64,000 bases of DNA from Amphiura filiformis (taxonomy: Eukaryota; Echinodermata; Ophiuroidea; Amphilepidida; Amphiuridae). The position numbers were made by a program, and so were the translations under genes. Shown one piece after another: positions 33,902 through 44,999 of this stretch. The notes below the pieces were generated by a model. That model worked only from the letters and a program-made list of their open reading frames with translations, had not been told where the DNA came from and ran no database searches. Where the stretch lies: the NCBI RefSeq assembly GCF_039555335.1, contig NC_092642.1, positions 19,782,382-19,846,381 on the forward strand, read 5' to 3'. Position 1 is the stretch's first letter. Every line of letters begins with the position of its first letter.

Positions 33902-36290
33902 CCGTTTTTTAAAGTTGCAAATCTTTTAAAAACTAGATTGTCTCAGCAGCAGGGGACATTAGGCTGTCATGTGCATCTAGGTGTAGAGGCTTATCCTCTT
34001 ATTCCCACTTGAGCATTCTCAAGTACACTTAAAGTGTTTTGGTCTCCTGGTCAAGTCAGTTTTAATTTAGGGGTTGTTGTTATGTTGTTATAGCAACAAG
34101 CTCAGTTTTTCTGTCCAGTCAGCTGTCACTTTAGTGGTGTGCAGCCATTCAGGTCTCCGTCTTATTTTTTAATTCCTTTGTTATGTCCATAGTTCTCCTA
34201 GTGATGCACTTGCAATTGTTCCTTCGATCTTGATAGAACAAAAAATCCCACCCACCCTCCCAAAAGCTGGAAGGGTGATTCAGTAACTAAATATGGTTAA
34301 AGATACTCCAATAAAATGGTATGTCCAAATATGCTGCTTTACGCTTAAAAATAGAGGCTTTGTATGGAATTTCTTGAAATCTTGAAGAATATCATTAGTA
34401 GATTGTCTCCACTTTCTACTGTTTTATAGAAGGGAATGAATGCTTTGTATGGAGTTTCTTCAAAACCTGAAGAATCTCGTCTGTAGATTGTCTCCACTTT
34501 CTACTGCGTTTTATGGTGTTTGAATGTGTTACGGAGTTTCTTGAAACCTGAAGAATCTCGTCTGTAGATTGTCTCCACTTTCTACTACGCATTGTATGGT
34601 GTTTGAATGTGTTATGGAGTTTCTTCAAAACCTGAAGAATCTCGTCGGTAGATTGTCTCCACTTTCTACTGCGTTTTATGGTGCTTGGATGTGTTAAGGA
34701 TTTTCTTCAAAACCTGAAGAATCTCGTCTGTAGATTGTCTCCACTTTCTACTGCGTTTTATGGTGTTTGAATGTGTTACGAAGTTTCTTCGAAACCTGAA
34801 GACTCTCCTCAGTACATTGTCGCCACTTTCTACTGCGTTTAATGGTGCCTGGATGTGTTACGGATTTTCTTCAAACCTGAAGAATCTCGTCTGTAGATTG
34901 TCCACTTTCTACTGCGTTTTATGGTGTTTGAATGTGTTACGGAGTTTCTTGAAACCTGAAGAATCTCGTCTGTAGATTGTCTCCACTTTCTACTGCGTTT
35001 AATGGTGCCTGGATGTGTTAAGGATTTTCTTCAAAACCTGAAGAATCTCGTCTGTAGATTGTCTCCACTTTCTACTGCGTTTTATGGTGTTTGAATGTGT
35101 TCTGGAGTTTCTTGAAACCTGAAGAATCTCGTCTGTAGATTGTCTCCACTTTCTACTGCGTTTTATGGTGTTTGAATGTGTTATGGAGTTTCTTCAAAAC
35201 CTGAAGAATCTCGTCGGTAGATTGTCTCCACTTTCTACTGCGTTTTATGGTGACTGGATGTGTTAAGGATTTTCTTCAAAACCTGAAGAATCTCGTCTGT
35301 AGATTGTCTCCACTTTCTACTACGTTTTATGGTGTTTGAATGTGTTACGGAGTTTCTTGAAACCTGAAGAATCTCGTCAGTAGATTGTCTCCACTTTCTA
35401 CTAGCGTTTAATGGTGCCTGGATGTGTTAAGGATTTTCTTCAAAACCTGAAGAATCTCGTCTGTAGATTGTCTCCACTTTCTACTGCGTTTTATGGTGTT
35501 TGAATGTGTTACGGAGTTTCTTCGAAACCTGAAGAATCTCGTCGGTGGATTGTCTCCACTTTCTACTGCGTTTTATGGTGTTTGAATGTGTTACGGAGTT
35601 TCTTGAAACCTGAAGAATCTCGTCAGTAGATTGTCTCCACTTTCTACTGCGTTTTATAGTGGGCTATTGGTTGCCTTCATGCTTTCCTCCCTTTCTGCTG
35701 CGTTTTTATACCAGGGTTATAAATGCTTTGTTGCTTATTTGGAGTATCTTTATTTACTTGGTTGTCAATACCAGTGGATTATATATCAGTAAATGGTTTA
35801 AGCATTGATGCCGTATCTTGCTGAATACAAAATGTTCGTTTGCTAGTGTTGGCATTGTTTATTCTTTTGGAGATTTCTAATTATTTAATTGCGGTTAAAA
35901 ATGCTGTTTTCCAATCCAATCCTCTGTTTGATCCAAAGATGTATCTGTTTAAGATATGCTTAAGATTTGCTTAAGATGAAATTTGGTTAAATGTGATTCA
36001 GAAGTCAACTTTTGTTTGTCCAGCCTGTACACATTTTTCCAATAATTTGTGTATTTATTGATTTATATGAAGATGATAAATAATTCCAAATGCTTGCTGC
36101 AATTAATCATCTCAATGTATATAATTTGTTTAATTGATATGAAATCTGTTATTATCTCAATATAGTCTTAATTTCTATGAGATTGTGAAATTATTATAAA
36201 TAAGCTTATGTGTATTAAATGGTCCTCATGATCGTGGGGGCAATGCGGAGTCTATTCTTTGCGTTGTTGTGCTTTCCTGCTGTCTCGAGA
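33902..36290. repeat. Repeat R, copy B (with internal satellite)
   Basis: It is collinear with copy A and 2,389 bp long because of an 80-bp satellite at its centre. It lies inside a GGGAAATT-type array: the flanks read GTGAATTAATT on the left and AATTGAAAT on the right, which may be a short target duplication. Copies A and B flank exon 8 in the same orientation. It looks like a non-autonomous mobile element of unknown class. Confidence 0.78.
34390..35660. repeat. 80-bp tandem satellite, about 16 units
   Basis: The unit contains CTGAAGAATCTCGTCTGTAG and ATTGTCTCCACTTTCTACTG. Two monomer types alternate in parts, one with GTGTTTGAATGTGTTACGGA and one with GTGCCTGGATGTGTTAAGGA, giving a higher-order period near 160 bp. 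Short open frames in it are by-products. Confidence 0.93.
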
Positions 36291-36630
36291 CAATTGAAAT
36301 CATGTGGGCAATTAAGGGAAATTGACAAGAATTAAGGGAAATTTGGGGAAATTGAGGGGAATGGGGGAAAATTAAGGGCAATTTTGGGAAAATTAAGGAA
36401 AATTGAGGAAAATTCAGGTGAATTAATTGAAATTGTGGGCAATTAAGGGAAATTAAGGGAAATTGAGGGGAATTGAGGGGAATTAAGGGAAAATAGAGGG
36501 AAGTTAAGGGAACTTTGGGAAAATGAGGGAAATTGAGGAAGTTAAGGAAATTGAAGAGAATTAAGGAAATTGAGGGAAATTCAGGTGAATTAAGGAAATT
36601 GACAAGAATTAAGGAAATTAGGGATTTAAC
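36291..36630. repeat. Purine-rich GGGAAATT-type array, right part
   Basis: The same irregular AATTAAGGGAAATTG repeats as at 33,340-33,900. Together the two look like one array split by insertion of repeat copy B. Confidence 0.9.
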
Positions 36631-36639
36631 ACTTTTGAT

Positions 36640-37355
36640 GTCAAGGCGCTTTTTTCCCGAAAATCGTTTGGAACACAAAAAGGGTCCGAAATCTGTTTCC
36701 GAAAACTTTTGAGGTCAAGGCGCTTTTTTCCCGAAAATTGTTTGGACATCAAAAGTGTCCGAAATTGGTTTCTGAACACTTTCGATGTCAAGGCGCTTTT
36801 TTCCCGAAAATCGTTTGGACATTAAAAGTGTCCGAAATCGGTGGCCGAACACTTTTGATGTCAAGACGCTTTTTCCCGAAAATCGTTTGGACATCAAAAG
36901 TGTCCGGAATCGGTGTCCGAACACTTTTGATGTCAAGACGCTTTTTCCCGAAAATCGTTTGGACATTAAAAGTGTCGAAATCGGTTTCGAACACTTTTGA
37001 TGTCAAGACGCTTTTTCCCGAAAATCGTTTGGACATCAAAAGTGTCCGGAATCGGTGTCCGAACACTTTTGATGTCAAGACGATTTTTCCTGAAAATCGT
37101 TTGGACATCAAATGTGTCCGAAATCGGCTTCGAACACTTTTGATGTCAAGACGCTTTTTCCCCAAATATTGTTTGGACATCAAAAGTGTCCGGAATCGGT
37201 GTCCGAACACTTTCTATGTCAAGACGCTTTTTCCCTGAAAATTGTTTGGAATCAAAAGTGTCCGAAATCGGTTTCCGAACACTTTTGATGTCAAGACGCT
37301 TTTTCCGAAAATCGTTTGGACATCAAAAGTGTCCGAAATTGGTTTCCGAACACAA
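36640..37355. repeat. 72-bp hairpin satellite, about 10 units
   Basis: Each unit reads GTCCGAAATCGGTTTCCGAA, then ACTTTTGATGTCAAGACGC, then TTTCCCGAAAATCGTTTGG, then ACATCAAAAGT. ACTTTTGATGTC and GACATCAAAAGT are inverted copies, so every unit can form a hairpin. As 72 is divisible by three, long frames stay open on both strands; they are not genes. Confidence 0.94.
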
Positions 37356-37689
37356 TTTTTCAAATTTTGATTTCTTTTTGGTGTGGATGGAAATACCCTT
37401 TCTGGCATTATTTCAAGATGAGCGCCCTCAAAGGTTAAGCTCACAGAGGGGTTACAGGTCAAAATAGGGGTCGAACTTAAACCTGCTTCAAAGACCCCGG
37501 TCAAAGACACCATAACTGCAAAATTGAATTCCTTGTCCCACAGCGACCGCTACAGTTACCAACGGTCCTTGTTAAAAATTAAAGTACATGATTGAACAGG
37601 ACCTGCATACCTTTTGTCGTGTGCTATGTACTGAAGATAGCATAAAAAATCTGTTTTCTTCAATTTCTTGAATTAGTGATTTTAGTTGT

Positions 37690-38055
37690 TAACATTGTGA
37701 TGTCATAGGTCTAATTTTGGCCCTACATGGGCGAAAATGAAAGTTGCTCAAAATTTGATGAAAAGGGTCTCAAATTATTTGTCTTTTCATGATAAATCAG
37801 AACAAAAATAGTTTACGATATGAATGCTGTTTTGTTACCTTGGTAACACATCAAAATAGGACAAAACCCATTGAGTTGTTGAGTCCTATTCCATTTAAAA
37901 AAACCTTAACAATATTACTGTGTTACCTAGATAAAGAAAGCACCCTGGATAGTTAAAATCATAATAATTCTTGCAGATAATTTTCATCAAAATCAGAGCA
38001 TATTTTATTTTTGCCTCCTTAGGGGCAAAATTAGACCTATGACATTACTATGTTA
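37690..38055. mobile_element. Foldback MITE, 366 bp
   Basis: The arms TAACATTGTGATGTCATAGG then TCTAATTTTGGCCC and the inverse GGGGCAAAATTAGACCTATG then ACATTACTATGTTA lie at the ends. The palindrome TGCTATGTACTGAAGATAGC lies just upstream at about 37,622. Confidence 0.82.
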
Positions 38056-38596
38056 CTCTTTTGCCCATAACATCATAGATAGGTAAAAGTATACTGTTTT
38101 TGAATCTTTATTGCCAAGGATTACGACGGTGTAGGGTTTGAACAAGGGACAAAATAAGAGCTTTTCTACCAGGACTCAGTTAGGGAAATTAGTCACGGAG
38201 TTACTTTAGTCTACCCACAGAACTCACTTTTGTTTCAATATCCAACATAATAGCTCAAATTCTGACCTCAGATTGCCAAAAAAACCCTGTTCTGGTTCAC
38301 CATTCTATTTCCAGGGTATAATTACATACAATATGGTGACTGGCTATGGTTCAGGATAAACAGTGTAGCGTTGTGATTTTTAATCTCAATGGGTTACAGT
38401 AGGCCAGTAATGAGCCTGAATGGCCCATATCCCATTTATTTTCACCTTGGATTTGAACAGTTTTGAGTAATTTTGAACTTGATCATATCTGTGCAAAGTT
38501 CAACAACCTTTTCTTACTAAATGAATGTACTGTTGAAATGCCTCCATATACAGCCCAGATTAATCAGGTACAAGAACTATAGGGCCTACATCTTAC

Positions 38597-38788
38597 CTGT
38601 TGCATTAATGAGGGTCGGTTAATCAGCATACATGCCAGATGCAAACTGGTATCGCCATCTTTGTCTTGAGCATTCATATCTGCTCCCTTTTCCAGCAACT
38701 TCTCTACTATTCTGACATACCCATTAGTAACGGCTGTGTGAAGTGGTGTTGCTCCAGCATTACTCCTTGCATTGATATCACAATGTTT
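38597..38788 (-). CDS. Exon 7: two ankyrin repeats
   Basis: The acceptor TTTTCCAACAG precedes AAACATTGT and the donor is CAACAG|GTAAGA; 192 nt (64 codons), phase 0 at both ends. The residues CDINARSNAGATPLHTAV, NGYVRIVEKLLEKGADMNAQ and DKDGDTSLHLACM form near-consensus ankyrin repeats. The second is cut by a less regular insert (MLINRPSLMQQ, continuing in exon 8), as is also seen near the end of the MIB ankyrin domain. It has the clearest consensus of all the exons and shows no lesion. Confidence 0.94.
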
Positions 38789-40677
38789 CTGTTGGAAAAG
38801 CATAAATAATGAAACAAAAATGTGTTGCCTTCATAGTTTGTTCACTGGAACTAGTGCATGTACACAATAAAATGTATCATATGCGCCACTATATTAAAAA
38901 CATCAAAATATTTATTGTCAGTTATGGCATCCGGGCGGCAAACAATGGTGCCATATCGTCTCCAAATATACCTCCTGGATCGTCGGACTAGTGCTATAAT
39001 AAGTACATAAATAGCCAAACAACCTTGTACACACACCCCATTGTGTTTTGCCAAATTTCTGGTGGTCACTTTTTGATCATCATGGGCCTGATTTTACCGT
39101 ATGCACCAAGGAGCGTTTGGTGGGATATATGTATTGCTCTACACGCTGAAGGTGAGCCACACAGCCTGTTGCACTTTGTAGCCTTCAGGGCGGTTAGGGC
39201 TAATCCATTGTACATCATCCTCTAATTCAGTGAACTATGCAGTGGTTTATCTGGTATGCCCATTTGTCTAAGAAAGATGACAATTCCCCTTAATTTCTAA
39301 TATTATAACCCATAAAAATGACTAGACCACAGCCTATTTCAAACCTACTGGTTTTTTTTAATCCAAAGACATCAGGTGATCCAACATTGTGTAATAACTA
39401 CATTTAAAAATGTGTTGCTGAAATCAAACTCTGGATAACAAGTTATGTCTTCTTGCCAATTGAAAACACATTTTTTGGACCCAAGAAAGTCATCTTGTTT
39501 TATTTATCTTATGAGTTATGACTTGCAGTAATTTTGATGATTTATATTGACTGATAAGATTTTGTATATTTGAATCTTTTTGAAGGAAAACTTATTACAG
39601 TTTAAAAAGGTAGCCCATTGTAAAATGTGTATATAGTGTGTTGTTAGTCAACTTGGGGGTAAAGTTGAGGCTACAGACTCTGTTCAGAAAAATGTTAGAA
39701 AATTGAGATTTTATACATACTTTAATTTAATAACCCAATTAATTTTAAAAGATTGTACATACATCAATAGCATTTTTTACGCAAAATGTATTGATTCAGG
39801 AAAAATATAAATCAACACAAAAATACAATTATATAGTTTGTTTCCAAAATTTGGATATGAAAAGGGAATATAGTGTTTCTAGACTTAAGGTTCTAATGTT
39901 TACAAACAGATATTGACCATTCTGGAGATCCCCCCCCCAAAAAAAAAACCCTTTTGATTGCCTTTTGAGTCCATAGATAAAGTAAAAATGTACAAATATG
40001 TCTCCGCATTAAGTTGCACACCTATATGCCCATACAATATTTTAGAATAAAAAGAGCTCAAATGTTTCTTCTTAAGTTCTTAACCATCAATTTTTTGGGC
40101 AATTTACAAATGTTTCTTCTACTCTAACAATTAGTAAGTTTTATAGCGTTTGGAACTGTCAAGCTTTCGTCAGCAGTAGCTCAGACTTCTTCAGGACAAG
40201 AATTTAGAAGTCAGAGCTATACTCCTGATGAAAGCTTTACAGTTCCCAACTTGTACAATGGCAAACCCGCTAAACACTTACTTATTGTTGTGAATACCGT
40301 TGTAAAATGCTATCCCGCTTCTACTCTAATTTGACTTTTTGACATTTGATCTTGCCTAATTTGCATATTCACATAATCAATTTACGAAAAATTTCATCAG
40401 GTTTTGAAAATTTGTAGTTTAATATATGATTTAATTCTACGAAATTAACTCTTTAGTACTGGTCATGAAAATTTCCATTTTGAGCAGAAACAAGTACAGA
40501 TCACCCCAACAATTAGTATATTTTATGAGTTTACTTCAAATGACCTGATTAATGTGACCTTGAACACTACCATTAAAGCTCTTGTAGTGCACCTATGATG
40601 ACCAAAGTTTGGCCATTACATGTAAGTTTCCGTAGTACAGCTATGTCTCATGTTTGATATAAAATTGGATGGATTAA
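38789..40677. other. Intron 6-7, mostly featureless
   Basis: A small inverted repeat at 40,149-40,244 has TTGGAACTGTCAAGCTTTCG facing GAAAGCTTTACAGTTCCCAA. TGACCT-containing fragments at 40,545-40,665 resemble the element at 59,286-59,992. Nothing coding was seen. Confidence 0.5.
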
Positions 40678-41099
40678 AGCCATATTGTAACATATCCATA
40701 AAAAATAGATCAGTATTACTTGTATAAAATGTTAGCTTTTCCTGTCAGAGATATGTTCCCTTTTAATTTTGAGCCGAAACAACTCAGGTAAAGCAAAGAA
40801 AATTGGAATTTACTACCCAGCGCCGATGTCGATCGCCAATGCGTATCGCTCCATCGGTCGTGCTACGGCACGGTCCTTTGATGTGTGTATCAACATGTAT
40901 GTACTGTGTTATGACCTCGACTAATATTTCCATCATAATAATTAAACAACAGTTCCTGCGCTTTATTCAAAATCTCAGATTTTGACAAAACTATACGGCA
41001 GCACCTAAAGTCTTGATTTTTGCAGGGTATGGCAGTGTAATTACAATTGTGTAAACAAAATTGTGGGTGTCCTCCTCTGCAAATGTTACAATATGACTT
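40678..41099. mobile_element. TTAA MITE family M, copy 2
   Basis: It follows TTAA at 40,674-40,677, begins AGCCATATTGTAACA and ends GCAAATGTTACAATATGACT. Internal blocks shared with copy 3 include AAGAAAATTGGAATTTACTA and AAAATCTCAGATTTTGACAA. The right TTAA has decayed to TCAA. Confidence 0.85.
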
Positions 41100-41226
41100 C
41101 AAGTACAATGCATTGGTGAGCCATGAGTTTTTACAAAATCTTTTACAAACCATCATTATATGAAGGTTCCCTAAGTGCAGCTATGACCCAAGTTTGATAT
41201 AAAATTGGATCGATTGAGCCCATATT

Positions 41227-41307
41227 TATTGGTCGAGCTATGAATTTAAAAATATTGGATGAGACGTAGTCGAGTCCAATATTTTAAAACTCATAGCAAG
41301 ACCAATA
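41227..41307. repeat. Short palindrome, 81 bp
   Basis: ATTGGTCGAGCTATGAATTT faces ATAGCAAGACCAAT, and AATATTGGATGAGACG faces TCGAGTCCAATATT. A stable hairpin is expected. Confidence 0.8.
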
Positions 41308-41554
41308 ACTATTGGCGTAAAGCATCAATTTTATCATTATTATGTGTTGCATCCAATATTTTCACGCACTTGGATTCATCTAAACATAATAAAAAATTAT
41401 AATGGTTGGAAATGGGTGATGAAATGTTCATATTAGACAAAATTTTAACCATAAGACTTACCATTATACAAAATAATGTTTGGCGGATATGCTGGAGGAT
41501 ACAAACTCTCCCTTTGGACAACCTAAAAATATATCAATTTTTGATCAAACTTAC

Positions 41555-41681
41555 CTGACTTAAAATCAGGACTATGGTTTCATAGTTGTCATTTCCAGCT
41601 GCAAGATGGAGAGCTGTCCAGCCATCATCTTTCTTATTGTTAACAATGTTGGGTGCTTTTTGCAGGATAATGGCAACAGCC
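41555..41681 (-). CDS. Exon 6: ankyrin repeat with MIB-like KKDDG signature
   Basis: The acceptor is TTTTATAG and the donor AGTCAG|GTAAGT; 127 nt, phase 2 in and phase 0 out. The first base completes Arg with exon 5. The product includes ILQKAPNIVNNKKDDGWTAL then HLAAGNDNYETIVLILSQ. The KKDDG(W/Y)TALHLAA block is, from general knowledge of the family, characteristic of mind bomb ankyrin regions. It is the main reason for calling the array MIB-like rather than generic ankyrin. Confidence 0.92.
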
Positions 41682-42692
41682 CTATAAAATAACATTATAT
41701 TATGGTTACATTCAAAATTTTAACTTTTGTCATTAAAGCTGGCTTTATTTGTCAACCTATAATCCAAGGGCGAGTATGAACTATCGTAACCAATCGAAAT
41801 TTTGCCCCACTTTCTAGCTCGCAAACCAACAGAATTTGAGGTTTGTGCTGCTACCTCTACGAAGAGTTGTCACATTTTTAACATGAAGTGGAAGACATGT
41901 TCAATCAGGCCCGTAACCAGGATTTATGGGGGGGGGCTGATTTTGAAAAAATTGACCCTTTTTTTTCAAAATTTGGACCTTTTTTGGACTGGTGGGCAGA
42001 TTTTGAAAAAGTGGATTTTTTTCCAAAATTTGGAACTTTTTTGACCAAAAAGGCATAAAAACCCCAATTTTTTCGATCGCTACATTCACAAATGAGACTT
42101 ATTGGGTCTGTGTTCAATTGTGCAATAAATTCTTGATTAAGTGAAATTATGGCAAAATGTAAGCATATAATTAAAATTGAATTGTGTATAATAATGCCAA
42201 TATTAAACAGAATACAACACAAGACTTCAAGAGAAGTATGGGGTATAGTAAATAAACTATTTCCTTCTTGTCTTGTCTGTAAGACAGTAAGATTCACAAT
42301 AGGTATACATTTCAAACAAAAATGCCTATCAGAAATGTATCACCTTGTCCTGGCAATCGCCCAAATCTAAATATGGAATTTGATCGAGGCCACCTGTAAA
42401 AAAATGCATGAGCCTATGGCTATGAACTTGGGACCGCACAAATGTTCATATTGGTGTCAGCCCTATTATAAAAATACAACAATTATCCCCCATATGGCTT
42501 TTATTGTAACATTTACTTGTTATCTGCAATTAATTAATAAATAAATTATTTGATCCGCTGTTAAAGCCATAATAAGTGATTTGCTCTACAGCAACACCAT
42601 AAATTTTTCTTGAATTTCTACTTTTTGCGTGATTGTATTGCCCAATGGTGTTCTAAAATACAATGGGAAAGACTAACCCTGAAGTGCTTTAA
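41682..42692. other. Intron 5-6, right part, with one repeat block
   Basis: At 41,905-42,062 a G-run-led repeat (ATTTATGGGGGGGGGCTGAT) contains two copies of GATTTTGAAAAA...TTTCAAAATTTGGA. The rest is featureless. No exon seen. Confidence 0.5.
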
Positions 42693-43095
42693 GGACTGGG
42701 ATAGCGACATGTTCACATATTTATTGTGGGACCTGAGAGCACATCAGACATATCAAATTGCATTTTGAAAACGAGGAATGTCCTTTTGTTATCAAATAAT
42801 TTTGATTTTTTTAAATTCACGATATAATACACATTTTATGGCAAATGATTAAAAATTGATATTTTTGAAATTTAACGGTCCTCGAAGTAAATTGTATAAA
42901 TCTAATGATATGTACTTAAAGTGTATGTAGCTGGGATGAAACGCCTTCCATCGGATGAGAATTTTGACTTTTCGTAGTGAAGATATAGATTTTTTTCCCC
43001 AAACACCAAAAAAAAAAAAAAATAGGTCTTTTTGGGAAAAAATGTATATCTTCAATATGAAAGGTCAAAATTTTCAATTGATGGTCAGGTTTTCA
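42693..43095. mobile_element. TTAA foldback family F, truncated copy 2
   Basis: It follows TTAA at 42,689-42,692 and begins GGACTGGGATAGCGACATGT. It matches the left half of copy 1 (GAGCACATCAGACATATC, TAATACACATTTTATGGCAA), runs through the palindrome centre and then stops, so the second half is missing. Confidence 0.82.
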
Positions 43096-44044
43096 ACTTA
43101 AAATTTTAGGTTTTATTCTGAGTTCACCAATCGAGTGATGGCTAAACACATCGCGTACAGGTGTGCATCATTGAATAAGTCAACATAAAAACTGTGCATA
43201 TCGCTATTTGTCTCAAGTCTTGACGTATAAACTGTGTGCATATCATCATTCATCTTATGTCTTGTTTGTACATCCCAGCTGCGTTCATGAAGCTCCGTCA
43301 ATAATCATGATAATAATACGATCTGTTAGCTAATACATGCATTGTCGGCGCTGGAATGAAATAGCAATTTCCTTTATTTTACCATATATTTGGTTGGCTC
43401 AAAATTAAAAGGGGACAATAGCTATCAGTAGATATCAGTGAAACTAACATTTAAATAGGACTGAATCTATTCTTTATGCAAATCACTTATTATTGCTTTG
43501 AGTGACCGCTGCATAAATCCATTTTTTCAATTGTTTTTGTTGCCTGGCTCTACTCATCAGTAAGCCCTACACTATTTGCACCATGCCTGTTAGGTACACC
43601 ATTACGTAACTTCAATCGTAGCCTTCCTGAAATTACTCCCAATATTTATCAAGAGCCAGTTTACCTATTATATGGCCTGCCAAGATATTTGACATGTCCC
43701 ACATCCCCAAGATCCAAAAAGGATAAAAACCCTATAGGGGTAAAAAAAAAAGGCCCCAAAATAGTCTGCCTTGTAACCACACAAAATGTGCCTAGATATA
43801 ATATAGGCCTATAATAACCTGTAATAGTGTAAATATGGCCGTACATCAAATTAAAATGTTTTTAATTGGAGGGTGTATCCCCCCTCAGATGCACAAGCAC
43901 TGCACATCCTATTAGTTATCTGCTGAGTTTAATTCTCCATAGCTCACCCCTCCATATGCTTCAAGTTCATACGCATGCTTTAATAATTATTCATGGACAA
44001 TGCTATGGTTGGGACTGCAAAGCTGCTTTCTTATTGTTACATAC
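43096..44044. other. Intron 5-6, left part; no feature seen
   Basis: A 62-codon minus-strand frame at 43,113-43,301 has no splice sites or family match that would support a gene. Nothing else stands out. Confidence 0.4.
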
Positions 44045-44199
44045 CTGGCATTCCCTTTTTTGGCTGCAGTATGGAGAGCATTGAATCCAGATCTGTCTGT
44101 TTGAGAAGGTTGGAAACTTTCTGAGTTCAAGACCAAAGTACATACTTCTGATGTGCTTTTAACAATTGCATACTCCACTGCATTCAAGTCCTTTTTATT
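44045..44199 (-). CDS. Exon 5: ankyrin repeats
   Basis: The acceptor TTATTACAG precedes AATAAAAAG and the donor is GCCAG|GTATGT; 155 nt, phase 0 in and phase 2 out. It encodes a degenerate repeat (NKKDLNAVEYAIVKSTSEV...), then DRSGFNALHTAAKKGNA. The last part closely follows the mind bomb ankyrin that reads GFNALHxAAxxGN before the KKDDG repeat, which here is encoded by exon 6. An (ATT)n run lies just 5' of the acceptor on the minus strand. Confidence 0.9.
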
Positions 44200-44213
44200 C
44201 TGTAATAACAAAC

Positions 44214-44216
<3 letters not shown>

Positions 44217-44250
<34 letters not shown>
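44217..44250. repeat. (AAT)n microsatellite
   Basis: About eleven uninterrupted AAT units just upstream (minus strand) of the acceptor of exon 5. A second (AAT)n run lies at 52,028-52,058. Confidence 0.97.
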
Positions 44251-44999
44251 TAGAGCGGTTCTCGGCTTTCGCGGTTTTCAGCTTTCGTGGTTCTCGGTTT
44301 GTGTGGTTCTCAGGTGATATTGGTGTTAGATGGAGAGTGGTATTGTTTGAAAAGTTTGTCTGGTTGTAGTTGGTTGTATATTGTTTCTGTTCAGAACCTT
44401 GCATGGTTGGATGAGGTGAAAAACGCACACTGGTCACCGCATTTGAACACCCTGTTCCCATCCTGGAGAGGGTGAGTGCTGCAATTAACCCTGCGTATGT
44501 TTTTCATGAAAGTGCTAGCCATCTACGAACAGGTTAATTCAAGTTCGACATTTCAATAATTGAATTATTTATCGTGCACCCATAGAATCAATTATATTAA
44601 TATCTATTTCATGAAGCATTCCCGGGGAAGCATTGCAAGTAACTTGATGCTATGTAGTAGTCATGTGATGCTTAATTCCGGTTACATGTGCATGTAATTA
44701 AGACCATAATGGTTATGTTATGAACTAAAATTTGAAAACACTCCAAGTCCTGTGTATTGTTTTTTTGTATATCTGTTGATAATAAATGATTGCAAGGTTT
44801 GTCCCTCTTCATTTTCCCCAAGAATATATATTGCTCCATTGGCAGTATATAATCCCTACAACTTAAAATAGACCAGAGTTCTATCGATTTTCACACTGAG
44901 GTACGTAGAAAGGCTACAGTTTTTCATGATTACCTGGCTGATGACTGTACCCACCAAGTTTTATGCCCATGGGACAGTTTTTTATTAATTTGACCTCAG

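Noticed and set aside
34390-35660. CRISPR-like array
   Set aside because: The units are contiguous 80-bp repeats without unique spacers, and the window is eukaryotic.
36715-37238. Overlapping open frames on both strands as repeat proteins
   Set aside because: Same cause: a 72-bp satellite without stops on either strand.
43113-43301. 62-codon minus-strand frame with plausible composition
   Set aside because: No splice sites, no family resemblance and no phase fit with exons 5 and 6.
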